Assembly: GCA_036375695.1 (NCBI GenBank) | Contig: DASVBU010000046.1 | Location: 1-44,257 of the forward strand | Length of the DNA: 44,257 nt | Direction: 5' to 3' | From: ZC4RG35 sp036375695 | Lineage (GTDB): Bacteria > Actinomycetota > Acidimicrobiia > Spongiisociales > ZC4RG35 | Shown here: one piece after another, positions 1 to 8,267 of the stretch | Layout of the letters: each line of letters opens with the position of its first letter | How positions within the stretch are numbered: position 1 is the first letter of the stretch | Program-made: the position numbers and the translations under genes | The notes under the pieces: model-generated | Seen by the model: the letters and a program-made list of their open reading frames with translations, nothing else | Database searches by the model: none | What the model was told of the DNA's origin: nothing

Positions 1-63
1 GTGCCCGGTCTTCTTCTCCAGACCGGTCATCATCGACTCCAGGGTCCTGTTGGGGTCGCTCAT
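1..63 (-). CDS. Start of an unidentified protein (partial)
   Basis: Only the first 21 codons lie in the window; the gene runs off the left edge. It starts at the ATG at 63-61, whose ATGA overlaps the likely stop of the lipoprotein gene upstream, so the two are probably co-transcribed. The visible N-terminus contains MTGLEKKTGH, which is reminiscent of the start of DUF4287-type small proteins. That family guess rests on very few residues and is weak. Confidence 0.4.
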   Translation of the reverse strand, partial: MSDPNRTLESMMTGLEKKTGH

Positions 64-1125
64 TCCTCGGCCAAGGGTATGACGTCGACGGGTGCGCCGA
101 AACCCAGGTCGAACGTACTCCCAGAGGGTCTCTCCGATGTCGATCGAGACGGCCTCCAGCCGATCGACCATCGGGCTGTGAAGGACTGCCACGCCGTCGG
201 CGACATGGACCAACGTGGCCGGTTCGAAGACGGTCTGGTTCCCGACCTCTTCCTCGGTCAGGACCCTGCTCCACAGCAATGCTCCGGACCCGGCATTGAG
301 AGCCACGAGCTGATAGGCGTCGGCCTGTGGCTCGCGGTCACCTTCCGGTCCATACCAGCCCGTGGTGGTCACCAACACCACACCCTCTGAGACATCGATG
401 GCGTCGGTGACCGCGATCGACCCGTCCGGCGCGTCCCACTGCCACATGATGCGACCCGTTTCGGGGTCGAGGCGGTAGACGGCTCCTTCGAATGCAGGAT
501 TCAGGAGCATCCCGTCCTCGAAGCGCGGCGCAAAGCTGGGGTCGCCACGAACCGGCCGTTCCCACACTGTCTCTCCCGAAGCGACGTCCAGGGCAACGAT
601 CTGGCCGTCTCTGTTGATGAACACCAGTTCGCCGTTGGTGGCTCCGCCGTACGCGATCGCTTCATCGGTCTCGATGGACCAGACGGTGGAGCCAGACTCC
701 CAGTCGAGTCCTGCGATCTGTCGTCTCGAAGGGTCTACGAGAGCCACCACGCTCGCTCCCAGGATCGCCCGCCAGTTGCTGTCATGGGCGGCCTGCCAGA
801 GCGGCCTCCCCGTCTCCCAGTCGAAGGCGACCGCGCCGTTCTCGACCTCCAGCACGCCGATGCCATGCCGGGTCAGAAGCCTGTTGCTCCATGAGAACGG
901 GGTGTACAACTCCCAGGCCACGGCGCCCGCCGAATCCACCCGCAGCAGCGCGGTGCGGGTGTCGAAGGAACAGAGCCCTCCTTTCGATCGCTTGATCTGG
1001 AAGGAGCCGCCTTCGGGAACGACCTTCGCCGCCAGCTCTCCGACGGTGCAACCTGTGACCAGCAGGAGGAGGGCCACGAACGCAGACATCGCGGTCCGAT
1101 CCAGCGCCGACCGTCTCACGGACAT
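60..1125 (-). CDS. PQQ-type beta-propeller lipoprotein with 3' frameshift
   Basis: About 355 residues. The N-terminus is a lipoprotein signal: positive MSVRR, hydrophobic stretch, lipobox LVTGC, so the mature protein should be tethered outside the membrane. The rest is repeated blades of the PQQ/BamB type: WETGRPLWQA, WESGSTVWSI, VASGETVWER, PETGRIMWQW, NAGSGALLWS, DIGETLWEY. It starts at ATG 1125-1123. Near 112-117 the reading frame must shift by one base: upstream codons have G/C third positions in one frame and downstream codons in the next, ending FGAPVDVIPLAEE then TGA at 62-60, which overlaps the next ATG. Without the shift, the frame runs past the next start. The cause is either one inserted base (real or sequencing) or decay of the last 18 codons. 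The role is unknown; such propellers act as scaffolds or bind ligands. Confidence 0.75.
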
Positions 1126-1130
1126 GGCAC

Positions 1131-1164
1131 GTCAGAGATTCGCACATGTCAGAGATTCGCACAT
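1131..1164. repeat. Two tandem copies of a 17-bp unit
   Basis: The unit gtcagagattcgcacat occurs at 1131-1147 and again, identically, at 1148-1164. It lies just upstream of the lipoprotein start, in its 5' leader or promoter. It could be a duplicated operator or a recent slippage event. Confidence 0.9.
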
Positions 1165-1200
1165 GCAAACTGCGTTTTGTCGTGACCCTGCCGGTGACGC

Positions 1201-1231
1201 GAAGAGGGCGACCCACTGGGTCGCCCTCTTC
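1201..1231 (-). terminator. Strong hairpin after nrdJ
   Basis: A perfect 14-bp stem (gaagagggcgaccc at 1201-1214 with its complement at 1218-1231) and a 3-nt loop lie 22 bp beyond the nrdJ stop. No U-tract follows, as is common for actinobacterial terminators. Confidence 0.7.
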
Positions 1232-1252
1232 GCCATCTCTGAGACGTTTGGC

Positions 1253-4200
1253 TCAGCTGCAGCCGGTGGTGTCCCCACAGGTGAGGCACACGTAGCAGCT
1301 GCCGTTGCGGACCGTCATGTGGCCGCAGTTGGAGCACACCGGGGCGTCGCCCATGTTCTCCCTCAGCGCCAGGTCCTTGACATCCACCTTGGATGACGTT
1401 GCCGTCGTCGTGGCGGCGTGGGCCACCTTGACTGCACCGTTCGGAGCGGGAGCCGTGGGCACCGTCACCTCGTCGGAGTCGACGAACTCGGCCATCTTCT
1501 TGACCAGGTCGACTTCCTCCTCGGCGATGGCGTCGTCCAACCCGAGTTGGACACCGGCCTCAACGGCCAGACCCTTCGGCGGCTCAGGGATCTCACCATC
1601 CCGCACCGGCGGCACCTGGGCCAACTCGTCACGCTCCAGGTACTCCACGCCGAGGGCCCGGAACACGTAGTCGATGATGGAGTTGGCCATCTTGATGTTG
1701 GGGTGACCCTCCACCATGCCCCGGGGCTCGAAGGTCTGGAACGTGAACGTGTCCACGAACTCCTCGAGCGGCACGCCGTACTGCAGACCCTTGGAGACCG
1801 CGATAGCGAAGCAGGAGAGGATGCCCTTGAGCGTGGCGCCCTCCTTGGCCAGGTCGATGAAGATCTCGCCGAGGGTGCCGTCCTCGTACTCGCCGGTCCG
1901 CAGATACACCTTGTGCCCGCCGACCCGGGCCTCCTGGTTGAAGCCGCGGCGCTTCGCCGGGAGCAGGAACCGTGGCGGCTGCATGCCCTGGGCGTAGGCC
2001 TGGGTGGGGGAGATGCCGACCGGGATCTTGCCCCAGTGGATCGTCTTCTCCGTCTCCACCATCTCGGTGACGGCCGCGGCCTCCTCCTCGTTCTCCTCGC
2101 CCTCGTCGGCCGTGGAGTTGAGCGGCTGGGCGGCCTTGGAGCCGTCCCGGTAGATGGCCATCGCCTTGAGACCGAGCTCCCAGGAGGTCCGGTAGGCCTC
2201 CTCGATGTCCTCGACGGTCACCTCGTTGGGCATGTTGATCGTCTTGGAGATCGCCCCCGAGATGAACGGCTGGGTCGCCGCCATCATCAGGATGTGGCCG
2301 TTGTGGTGGATGAACCGCTTCCCGTACTTCCCGTTCTTGTTGGCGGTGTCGAACACCGGGAGGTGCTCCTCCATCAGGTGCGGGGCGCCCTCGATCGTCT
2401 GCCGGCCGCAGATGTGGTCGTTGGCCTCGTTGATCTGGGCGCTGGTGAACCCGAGCTCACGGAGCAGGTTGAAGTCCGGGGCCGTGTACAGGTCCTTGGT
2501 GAACCCGAGTCGCTCCAGCGCCTCCTCGCCGAGGGTGTAGGCGTTGAAGGCGAACCGCAGCTCGAAGGTCGACGGCAGCGTCTTCTCCACCTTGTCGATC
2601 TCGGCCTCGGTGAGTCCCTTGGCGACCAGAGCCTCCCGGTTGACGTGCGGGGCGCCGTCGAAGCTCGACGTGCCCACGATGTACTCGACGATGTCCTTGA
2701 TCTGGTCGTCTGAGTAGCCGAGACGACGCAGCGCCGGGGTCACCGACTGGTTGACGATCTTGAAGTAGCCGCCACCGGCCAGCTTCTTGAACTTCACCAG
2801 GGCGAAGTCGGGCTCGACACCGGTGGTGTCGCAATCCATGAGCAGGCCGATCGTTCCGGTGGGGGCGATCACCGTCGCCTGGGCGTTGCGGTAGCCATGG
2901 GCCTCGCCCAGCTCCAGGGCGTCGTCCCATGCCTTCCGGGCCGCATCGAGGAGATCGGGCGGGCAGACGGCCGGCTCGATGCCGAGCACCGTGTGGCTGA
3001 CATCCTCGAACTCCGACTCGTTGTACGCGGCCCGCCGGTGGTTGCGGATCACCCGCAGCATGGCGTCGCGGTTCTCGGGGAACCTCGGGAACGGCCCGAC
3101 CACGCTCGCCATCTCGGCCGAGGTGGCGTACGCCCGGCCGGTCAGGACCGCGGTGAGGGCGCCGGCGATGGCCCGACCCTCGTCGGAGTCGTAGGCGATG
3201 CCCTGCCGCATGAGCAGGGAGCCGAGGTTGGCGTAGCCGAGACCCAGCGTCCGGTAGTCGTACGAGCCCTGGGCGATCTCCGGTGACGGGAAGTGGGCCA
3301 TGGCCACCGAGATCTCGAGCACGACCGTCCAGAGACGGATGGCGTGCTCGTAGGCCTCGAGGTCGAAGACCCCGGTCTCGTCGTCGTAGAACCGCACCAG
3401 GTTGATCGACGCCAGGTTGCAGGCCGTGTCGTCGAGGAACATGTACTCACTGCAGGGGTTGGACGCCCGGATGCGACCGCCGGCCGGCGAGGTGTGCCAC
3501 GCGTTGATCGTGGTGTCGAACTGGACGCCCGGATCGGCGCAGGCCCACGCCGCCTCGGCGATCCGGTTCCACAGGTCACGGGCCTTGACCGTCTTGCGCA
3601 CCGAGCCGTCGGTGCGGTTGATCAGCTCCCAGTCCCGGTCCTCGAGGACCGCCTGGACGAATTCGTTGGTGACCCGCACCGAGTTGTTGGAGTTCTGGCC
3701 GGACACGGTGGCATAGGCCTCTCCGTTGAAGTCCGCCGGGTAGCCGCCGTGCTGGATGAGGATGCGGGCCTTCTCCTCCTCGACCTTCTTCCAGTCGATG
3801 AAAGCCTCGACGTCGGGGTGGTCGATGTCGAGGATGACCATCTTCGCCGCCCGGCGGGTGGTGCCTCCCGACTTGATGGCCCCCGCGGCCCGGTCGCCGA
3901 TCTTGAGGAACGACATCACGCCCGAGGACTTGCCGCCGCCGGACAGCCGCTCGTTCTCGGCGCGGATGGCCGAGAAGTTGGAGCCGGCGCCCGAGCCGAA
4001 CTTGAAGATGCGGGCCTCACGGACCCACAGGTCCATGATGCCGCCCGGGTTGACCAGGTCGTCCTTGACGCTGAGGATGAAGCAGGCATGCGGGGCGGGT
4101 CGGCTGTAGGAGTCGGGGGAGGGGGTGAGCTCGCCGGTCTGAGAGTCGACGTACCAGAAGCCCTGCGCCGGGCCGGTCAGCCCGTACGCCCAGTTGAGGC

Positions 4201-4642
4201 CGGTGTTGAACCACTGCGGCGAGTTCGGAGCCGCCATCTGGTTGGCGAGCATGTACTTGATCTCGTCCTCGAAGGCCTGGGCGTCCTCGTCGGTGGCGAA
4301 GTAGCCCTCCTTCTCGCCCCAGAACCTCCAGGTGCCGGCGAGGCGGTCGAACACCTGGCGGGCCGAGCGCTCCGGGCCCAGCACCGGCTTGCCGTCGGCG
4401 TCGAGGACCGGGTTGCCTTCGGCGTCGTACTGGGGCACTCCCGCCTTGCGGAAGTACTTGGAGACCATGATGTCGGAGGCCACCTGGCTCCAACTGGCCG
4501 GGATCTCCGCGTCGGTCATCTCGAACACGACCGAGCCATCCGGGTTGGTGATCCGCGAGTCGCGGCGTGACCACTCGATGCCCTCGTACGGATCGCGTCC
4601 GGCCGTGGTGAAACGACGGGTGATCCTCAGGCCCTGGGTCAT
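1253..4642 (-). CDS. nrdJ: Adenosylcobalamin-dependent (class II) ribonucleotide reductase
   Basis: The 1129-residue protein reduces ribonucleotides to deoxyribonucleotides using a B12-generated thiyl radical, with no oxygen needed. The class I/II active-site pattern is visible: N395-P-C397-S-E399 holds the presumed thiyl cysteine between Asn and Glu. C187 (HACF) and C408 (DTACNLASIN) are the expected redox pair. Glycine-rich barrel segments such as SGGTTRRAAKM and PTGTIGLLMDCD follow. The C-terminus ends in a cysteine cluster (CSNCGHMT...CYVCLTCGDTTGCS), typical of the zinc-binding, thiol-transfer tail of actinobacterial NrdJ. It is transcribed alone, behind NrdR boxes and a DnaA box. No intein interrupts it. 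Start ATG 4642 follows an AGGAGG-like site (cggaggaggtaatc). Confidence 0.97.
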   Translation of the reverse strand: MTQGLRITRRFTTAGRDPYEGIEWSRRDSRITNPDGSVVFEMTDAEIPASWSQVASDIMVSKYFRKAGVPQYDAEGNPVLDADGKPVLGPERSARQVFDRLAGTWRFWGEKEGYFATDEDAQAFEDEIKYMLANQMAAPNSPQWFNTGLNWAYGLTGPAQGFWYVDSQTGELTPSPDSYSRPAPHACFILSVKDDLVNPGGIMDLWVREARIFKFGSGAGSNFSAIRAENERLSGGGKSSGVMSFLKIGDRAAGAIKSGGTTRRAAKMVILDIDHPDVEAFIDWKKVEEEKARILIQHGGYPADFNGEAYATVSGQNSNNSVRVTNEFVQAVLEDRDWELINRTDGSVRKTVKARDLWNRIAEAAWACADPGVQFDTTINAWHTSPAGGRIRASNPCSEYMFLDDTACNLASINLVRFYDDETGVFDLEAYEHAIRLWTVVLEISVAMAHFPSPEIAQGSYDYRTLGLGYANLGSLLMRQGIAYDSDEGRAIAGALTAVLTGRAYATSAEMASVVGPFPRFPENRDAMLRVIRNHRRAAYNESEFEDVSHTVLGIEPAVCPPDLLDAARKAWDDALELGEAHGYRNAQATVIAPTGTIGLLMDCDTTGVEPDFALVKFKKLAGGGYFKIVNQSVTPALRRLGYSDDQIKDIVEYIVGTSSFDGAPHVNREALVAKGLTEAEIDKVEKTLPSTFELRFAFNAYTLGEEALERLGFTKDLYTAPDFNLLRELGFTSAQINEANDHICGRQTIEGAPHLMEEHLPVFDTANKNGKYGKRFIHHNGHILMMAATQPFISGAISKTINMPNEVTVEDIEEAYRTSWELGLKAMAIYRDGSKAAQPLNSTADEGEENEEEAAAVTEMVETEKTIHWGKIPVGISPTQAYAQGMQPPRFLLPAKRRGFNQEARVGGHKVYLRTGEYEDGTLGEIFIDLAKEGATLKGILSCFAIAVSKGLQYGVPLEEFVDTFTFQTFEPRGMVEGHPNIKMANSIIDYVFRALGVEYLERDELAQVPPVRDGEIPEPPKGLAVEAGVQLGLDDAIAEEEVDLVKKMAEFVDSDEVTVPTAPAPNGAVKVAHAATTTATSSKVDVKDLALRENMGDAPVCSNCGHMTVRNGSCYVCLTCGDTTGCS

Positions 4643-4700
4643 GATTACCTCCTCCGCGCACGCCGCCGAGTGGGGGCGGACGAACTGCTACTTCTCAAAC

Positions 4701-4718
4701 ACCACAAGATGTAGTGGT
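4701..4718. promoter_or_regulatory. NrdR box 1 upstream of nrdJ
   Basis: accacaagatgtagtggt is an imperfect palindrome of the NrdR-box type (consensus acaCwAtATaTwgtgt). It lies 59 bp upstream of the nrdJ start. NrdR is the ATP/dATP-cone repressor of ribonucleotide reductase genes; its own gene is not in the window. Confidence 0.75.
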
Positions 4719-4732
4719 CGGCGGGGAAGTGT

Positions 4733-4750
4733 CCACAACATCTAGTATGG
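4733..4750. promoter_or_regulatory. NrdR box 2 upstream of nrdJ
   Basis: ccacaacatctagtatgg matches the same palindrome. Its centre is 32 bp from that of box 1, about three helical turns, the phasing expected for cooperative NrdR binding. Upstream on the minus strand, TTGACC, a 17-nt gap and TACAGT give a plausible promoter, which would put both boxes near or just after the transcription start. Confidence 0.75.
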
Positions 4751-4793
4751 ACTACGGCACTGTAATTACACTGGTGTCTTTGGTCAAGCACCT

Positions 4794-4802
4794 TTGTCCA
4801 CA
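4794..4802. promoter_or_regulatory. Perfect DnaA box near the nrdJ promoter
   Basis: TTGTCCACA is the actinobacterial DnaA box. It lies about 45 bp beyond NrdR box 2. A near-match (GTGTCCACA) overlaps the edge of that box. In E. coli, DnaA tunes nrdAB transcription; the same link here is inference. Confidence 0.55.
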
Positions 4803-4897
4803 GGGGCGAAAGCCCAGGTAGAAGCCCTACGGGGCCCTTCAGGGGAAGTGGGCGATCGCCCGGGGAAGCGCTCGGGACGATAGACGCACCCAGGCTC

Positions 4898-4913
4898 CCG
4901 GGGCCAGCCCCGG
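4898..4913 (-). terminator. Short GC-rich hairpin after the anchored-protein gene
   Basis: A 7-bp stem (ccggggc/gccccgg) with a 2-nt loop lies 6 bp after the stop at 4920 on the minus strand. A 12-bp palindrome, gggcgatcgccc, follows at 4850-4861. The rest of 4751-4919 holds no gene that I can support. Confidence 0.4.
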
Positions 4914-4919
4914 CTCCAC

Positions 4920-5417
4920 CTAGTTTTCGCGATCGACGTCGGTCTCGATCTCCACCTGGCCGTCCTTCCAGCGGACGCGGACCTCGACCTCCGTGTCGGA
5001 GCCGATGAATTCGACACGCACCTCCGGTGGGCCGGGCTCGTCCAGCTCCAGGGCGAAGCCCGGGGCCGGCACCGCCGATAGGAAGGTGATGGCTCCCGGC
5101 ACCACGCCGACGGTGAGCGTCCCTCCCAAGGTGGGGATGGTGCGCACCTCGGGGGTGGCCGGTGGCGGCGTGGTGGTCGTGACGACGGAGGTGGAGGTCG
5201 TGGGGACGGGGGTCGAGATCGAGCTCGTGGAGGATCCGGGGACCGTGGTCGACCCGGAGGGACTCGTCGTGGTCGTCGAGTCGGGGGTCGTGAGCTGGAT
5301 CGGCGCCGCATCGGACTCCCCAACCCGATCGTCGGCAAGGCTCACGATCTGCCAGGTGACCGCCGTGGCGGCGACCACCGTCACCAGCCAGATCGCCAAG
5401 AGCTGCCACCTTCGCAT
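4920..5417 (-). CDS. Membrane-anchored protein with Thr/Ser/Pro linker and beta-rich C-domain
   Basis: 165 residues. One N-terminal membrane segment (about 6-24) is followed by a Thr/Ser/Pro-rich spacer (about 40-95) and an acidic, beta-strand-like domain (about 100-165). The start is set at ATG 5417, with gggag eight bases upstream; the longer frame to 5498 overlaps the response regulator start and is rejected. The C-domain resembles that of the protein at 8782-9360: both carry a GGTLTV / PGVTVTV strand, an ITFLSAVPAPGF / LVLVGFSAPDW block, a VRVEFIGS / IRIEFEKGS strand and a final DGQVEIE / DGRLEIE. I know no named family. The two paralogues flank a two-component system, so a sensor-accessory or target role in envelope stress is possible but inferred. 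Confidence 0.8.
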   Translation of the reverse strand: MRRWQLLAIWLVTVVAATAVTWQIVSLADDRVGESDAAPIQLTTPDSTTTTSPSGSTTVPGSSTSSISTPVPTTSTSVVTTTTPPPATPEVRTIPTLGGTLTVGVVPGAITFLSAVPAPGFALELDEPGPPEVRVEFIGSDTEVEVRVRWKDGQVEIETDVDREN

Positions 5418-5479
5418 GGGCCATTCTCCCACCCTGTGAGTGCAGTGCATCTTCGCGTTCGGAGCGGCGGCACCCTGCG

Positions 5480-5485
5480 TAATCT
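5480..5485 (+). promoter_or_regulatory. -10 element for a leaderless response-regulator mRNA
   Basis: TAATCT ends six bases before the GTG at 5492, and no Shine-Dalgarno sequence is present. Transcription would begin at the start codon. No convincing -35 is seen. Confidence 0.6.
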
Positions 5486-5491
5486 CGCCTC

Positions 5492-6175
5492 GTGGCACGG
5501 ATCGTGCTCATCGAGGACGACGTCGAGATCCGCCGGCTCGTTGCCGGCGCGCTGGCATCCGCGGGCCACGACGTCGAGTCGTCGGATCGTGCCCTCGCCG
5601 GCCTGGAGTTGGCGGTCAAGGGCAAGCCGGACCTGGTCCTGATGGATCTAGGTCTCCCCGATCTGGACGGGGCGGAGCTGCTCCGCATGATCCGGGCCGT
5701 TTCCAGCGTGCCGGTGATCGTGATCACCGCCCGCGGAGGGGAGGAGAACGTCGTGTCGACGCTCGACTCCGGCGCCGACGACTATCTGGTCAAGCCGTTC
5801 TCGATCGCCCAACTGGAGGCGAGGGTCCGCGCCGTCCTCCGAAGGGGTGCGCCTGCCGAGACGCGGGGCGAGATCCGCGCCGCGGGCATCGTCCTCGATC
5901 CCGCCGCTCGCACCGCCACCCTCGACGACGAAGAGCTCGACCTGAGCCCGAAGGAGTTCGATCTGCTCCGTCTCCTCATGGAGCGGGAGGGCCAGGTGGT
6001 GACGAAGCGGGAGATCATGGCCGAGGTGTGGCGGGAGCCGTATGGCGGCGCCGACCGGACCATCGACGTCCACATCTCGTGGCTGCGCAAGAAGCTGGGT
6101 GAGAGCGCCCAGAGCCCCCGGCGGATCGTCACCGTCCACGGGGTTGGCATCAAGCTCGTCGATCCCGGCGCGTGA
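5492..6175 (+). CDS. OmpR-family response regulator
   Basis: 227 residues. The receiver domain (1-115) has the acidic pair E8-D9-D10, phospho-acceptor D52 (LVLMDLGLPD), T79 and K101 (DYLVKPF). A winged-helix domain of the OmpR/PhoB type (about 128-222) has the DLSPKEFDLL and IDVHISWLRKKL signatures. It starts at GTG 5492, probably leaderless. The next gene overlaps it by 4 bp (GTGA), so it is co-translated with its kinase. Its targets are not visible, but the adjacent PspC/LiaF-like operon and the two anchored paralogues are obvious candidates. Confidence 0.95.
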   Translation: MARIVLIEDDVEIRRLVAGALASAGHDVESSDRALAGLELAVKGKPDLVLMDLGLPDLDGAELLRMIRAVSSVPVIVITARGGEENVVSTLDSGADDYLVKPFSIAQLEARVRAVLRRGAPAETRGEIRAAGIVLDPAARTATLDDEELDLSPKEFDLLRLLMEREGQVVTKREIMAEVWREPYGGADRTIDVHISWLRKKLGESAQSPRRIVTVHGVGIKLVDPGA

Positions 6176-7437
6176 GACGAAGCCTCGCCCTGCTCAGCCT
6201 GGCGACGACCTCCCTGGTCGTGATAGCGCTCCTCGTCCCCCTGGGGCTCCTGGTGCGGCGTCAGGCCCACGACGAGGCCCGTCTCGAGGCCGAGCGTTCG
6301 GCTCGCACCACGGCAGCCTTGGTCGCCCTGGCCCTCTCCTTCGACACTCCGGCCGAGGCGATGCCGGGAGTGGTCGGTGCCATGGCCGAGGGCACGACGG
6401 TCACCCTCTCGGACGGTCCGACCATCGGGACGCCGCTTCCGGGCCAGGGGACCCTGACCGACGCCGCCATGTCCCTCCAGACCACGATCACGGGTGACGT
6501 GCCCGGGGGATGGGAGATCGCCCTTCCCATCGTCGGATTGGATCGGGTGGCGGTGGTGAGCGTGTTCGTACCCGCCGCGCAGCTCGAGGCGGGAGTGACG
6601 GAGGCGTGGCTGCTGCTCGGCCTGGTGGGCCTGCTCCTCATCGGCCTCTCCGCTCTCGTCGCCGACCGGCTGGGGCGGCGCCTGGTGGCGCCGGTGCGAC
6701 ACCTGGCCGACACGGCGCATCGGCTCGGCGAGGGCGACCTGTCTGCCCGTGCCGTCGTGACCGACCGGACCGAGTTGCGCGACGTGGCTGCCGCTCTCAA
6801 CCAGCTCGCCACCAGACTCGGTGCCCTGCTCGCTGCCGAGAGGGAGGAGGTCGCCGACCTCTCTCACCGGCTACGCACGCCGATGACCTCGCTCCGGCTC
6901 CAGGCGGACTCGCTGTCGGACCCAGCCGAGAAGGAGGCAGTCTTGAGTCAGGTGGACCGGCTCGAAGGTGCCATCGATGCCCTGATCACGGCGGCTCGCA
7001 CCAAGGGAGCGGAGGTGGGCACCAGCCGTCTCGACGAGGTCGTGGCGGAGCGTGTCGCCTTCTGGTCGGTCCTCGCCGAGGAGCAGGAGCGGGACATCGA
7101 GGTCGACATCGAGCCGGGGATCGAGGTCGACGTCGCCCCCGGGCAGCTCGAGGACGCTCTCGACGTCCTCATCGACAACGTCTTCAGCCACACCGAACCG
7201 GGGACACCGTTCCGGGTGGCTGCCGGTGCAATCGGCGGCCGGCCCTTCCTCCGCGTCGAAGATCAGGGACCAGGGATCCCCGATGCCCGGGTCATCGCCC
7301 GGGGGGCGAGCGGTGACGGTTCCACCGGCCTGGGCCTGGACATCGCCCGACGCACGGCGGAGTTGTCCGGTGGGGGCCTGGAAGTGTCCGAGCGCCCCGG
7401 TGGGGGCGCCCGGGTCACACTGTGGTTCGGTTCGTGA
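6172..7437 (+). CDS. Membrane sensor histidine kinase
   Basis: 421 residues. TM1 (about 5-28), a roughly 115-residue extracellular region, TM2 (about 145-166), a HAMP segment (about 167-220), then DHp with phospho-accepting H232 (ADLSHRLRTP). The ATP-binding domain has N-box N336 (VLIDNVFSH), G1 box VEDQGPGIP and G2 box GSTGLGLDIA. Partner of the upstream regulator. Its stop TGA abuts the stop of the convergent gene at 7438 with no spacer, forming TGATCA, so there is no room for a terminator. The signal is unknown; the neighbouring PspC and LiaF-like genes suggest membrane stress. Confidence 0.94.
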   Translation: MRRSLALLSLATTSLVVIALLVPLGLLVRRQAHDEARLEAERSARTTAALVALALSFDTPAEAMPGVVGAMAEGTTVTLSDGPTIGTPLPGQGTLTDAAMSLQTTITGDVPGGWEIALPIVGLDRVAVVSVFVPAAQLEAGVTEAWLLLGLVGLLLIGLSALVADRLGRRLVAPVRHLADTAHRLGEGDLSARAVVTDRTELRDVAAALNQLATRLGALLAAEREEVADLSHRLRTPMTSLRLQADSLSDPAEKEAVLSQVDRLEGAIDALITAARTKGAEVGTSRLDEVVAERVAFWSVLAEEQERDIEVDIEPGIEVDVAPGQLEDALDVLIDNVFSHTEPGTPFRVAAGAIGGRPFLRVEDQGPGIPDARVIARGASGDGSTGLGLDIARRTAELSGGGLEVSERPGGGARVTLWFGS

Positions 7438-7629
7438 TCAGGTCTCGTCGCGCCGGGTCATGGCGCCGATGATGATCGCCGCGCCGATGAGCACGAGGGC
7501 GAGGGGGCCGATCAACCTGAGGTCGGAGACCCGGATGGTCCAGTAGCCCGCCGCCTCGAGGGCGAACGCCACGCCCGCGACCAGGAAGACGAGACCCGTG
7601 ATGAACGAGCCGACATGCATCCTCATCAC
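7438..7629 (-). CDS. Small two-TM membrane protein
   Basis: 63 residues with two hydrophobic helices (about 7-28 and 38-57) and a charged tail (MTRRDET). The layout resembles the short LiaI/DUF5668-type membrane proteins found with LiaF and PspC. Its ATG overlaps the stop of the LiaF-like gene (ATGA), so it is the last gene of that operon. Function unknown; probably part of the same envelope-stress module. Confidence 0.75.
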   Translation of the reverse strand: MMRMHVGSFITGLVFLVAGVAFALEAAGYWTIRVSDLRLIGPLALVLIGAAIIIGAMTRRDET

Positions 7630-8267
7630 CGCACCTCGATCTTTCCCGCTCCCACGTTGATCTTCAGCGTCAGGGTCGTGGAAGCGGAGTCGAACCCGGG
7701 GCTGGTGTAGTCGAGCCGGGGTGTGATGCCCTCGGAGGACTCGTCGACGACCTGGATCTCGCCGGCACCCACCGACGCCTCGACGCGGAACTCGACGTCA
7801 TCGGGTACCCGCACCTGGATCTCACCGGCCCCGACCGAGAGCTCGACCTCGGCCGATTGGGTCAGGTCGAGGTCCTCCAGATCGAGCTGGATCTTGCCCA
7901 GGGCGAGGTCGTACCGGTCCTCCAGCTCGGACATCTGGGTGACCCGGATCTCACGGTCGCCGACACCGCCGCGGAACGACCCCGGCAGGAACGAGACCAG
8001 GAGCGTGGCCACCGTGAGGAAGACGCCGAGCGTGATCAGGCCGGGGTGCTCGCCGCGGAACGACCCGATCATCAAGGCCAGGCCGACCACGGCCAGGGTG
8101 ATCGGGATGACCATCGAGAGCCGGATCTCGGCCACATCCGCCGCATCGAGGGCCCACAAGACGCCCAGCAACACGAGGATGACCCCGGTGACGACGGTGC
8201 CGTAGGAGGGGTGACGCGAGTCGTGAGCCACGGTGGGCTCGACTCGCGTGGTTTCAGGATCTGTCAT
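7626..8267 (-). CDS. LiaF-like membrane protein with C-terminal beta domain
   Basis: 213 residues. Three membrane segments (about 22-45, 52-72, 76-94) precede a C-terminal region with repeated strands: VELSVGAGEIQVRV, VEASVGAGEIQVV and LKINVGAGKIEVR. The GAGxI(Q/E)V repeat is typical of the LiaF / 'toast-rack' domains of envelope-stress regulators. The start at 8267 overlaps the end of the PspC gene by 14 bp, so the two are translationally coupled. In Bacillus, LiaF holds its kinase in check; whether it controls the kinase at 6172-7437 is inference. Confidence 0.82.
   Translation of the reverse strand: MTDPETTRVEPTVAHDSRHPSYGTVVTGVILVLLGVLWALDAADVAEIRLSMVIPITLAVVGLALMIGSFRGEHPGLITLGVFLTVATLLVSFLPGSFRGGVGDREIRVTQMSELEDRYDLALGKIQLDLEDLDLTQSAEVELSVGAGEIQVRVPDDVEFRVEASVGAGEIQVVDESSEGITPRLDYTSPGFDSASTTLTLKINVGAGKIEVR

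Noticed and set aside
4643..4919. Cobalamin riboswitch upstream of the B12-dependent nrdJ
   Set aside because: No B12-box-like element or the expected multi-helix core is visible between the promoter and the start codon.
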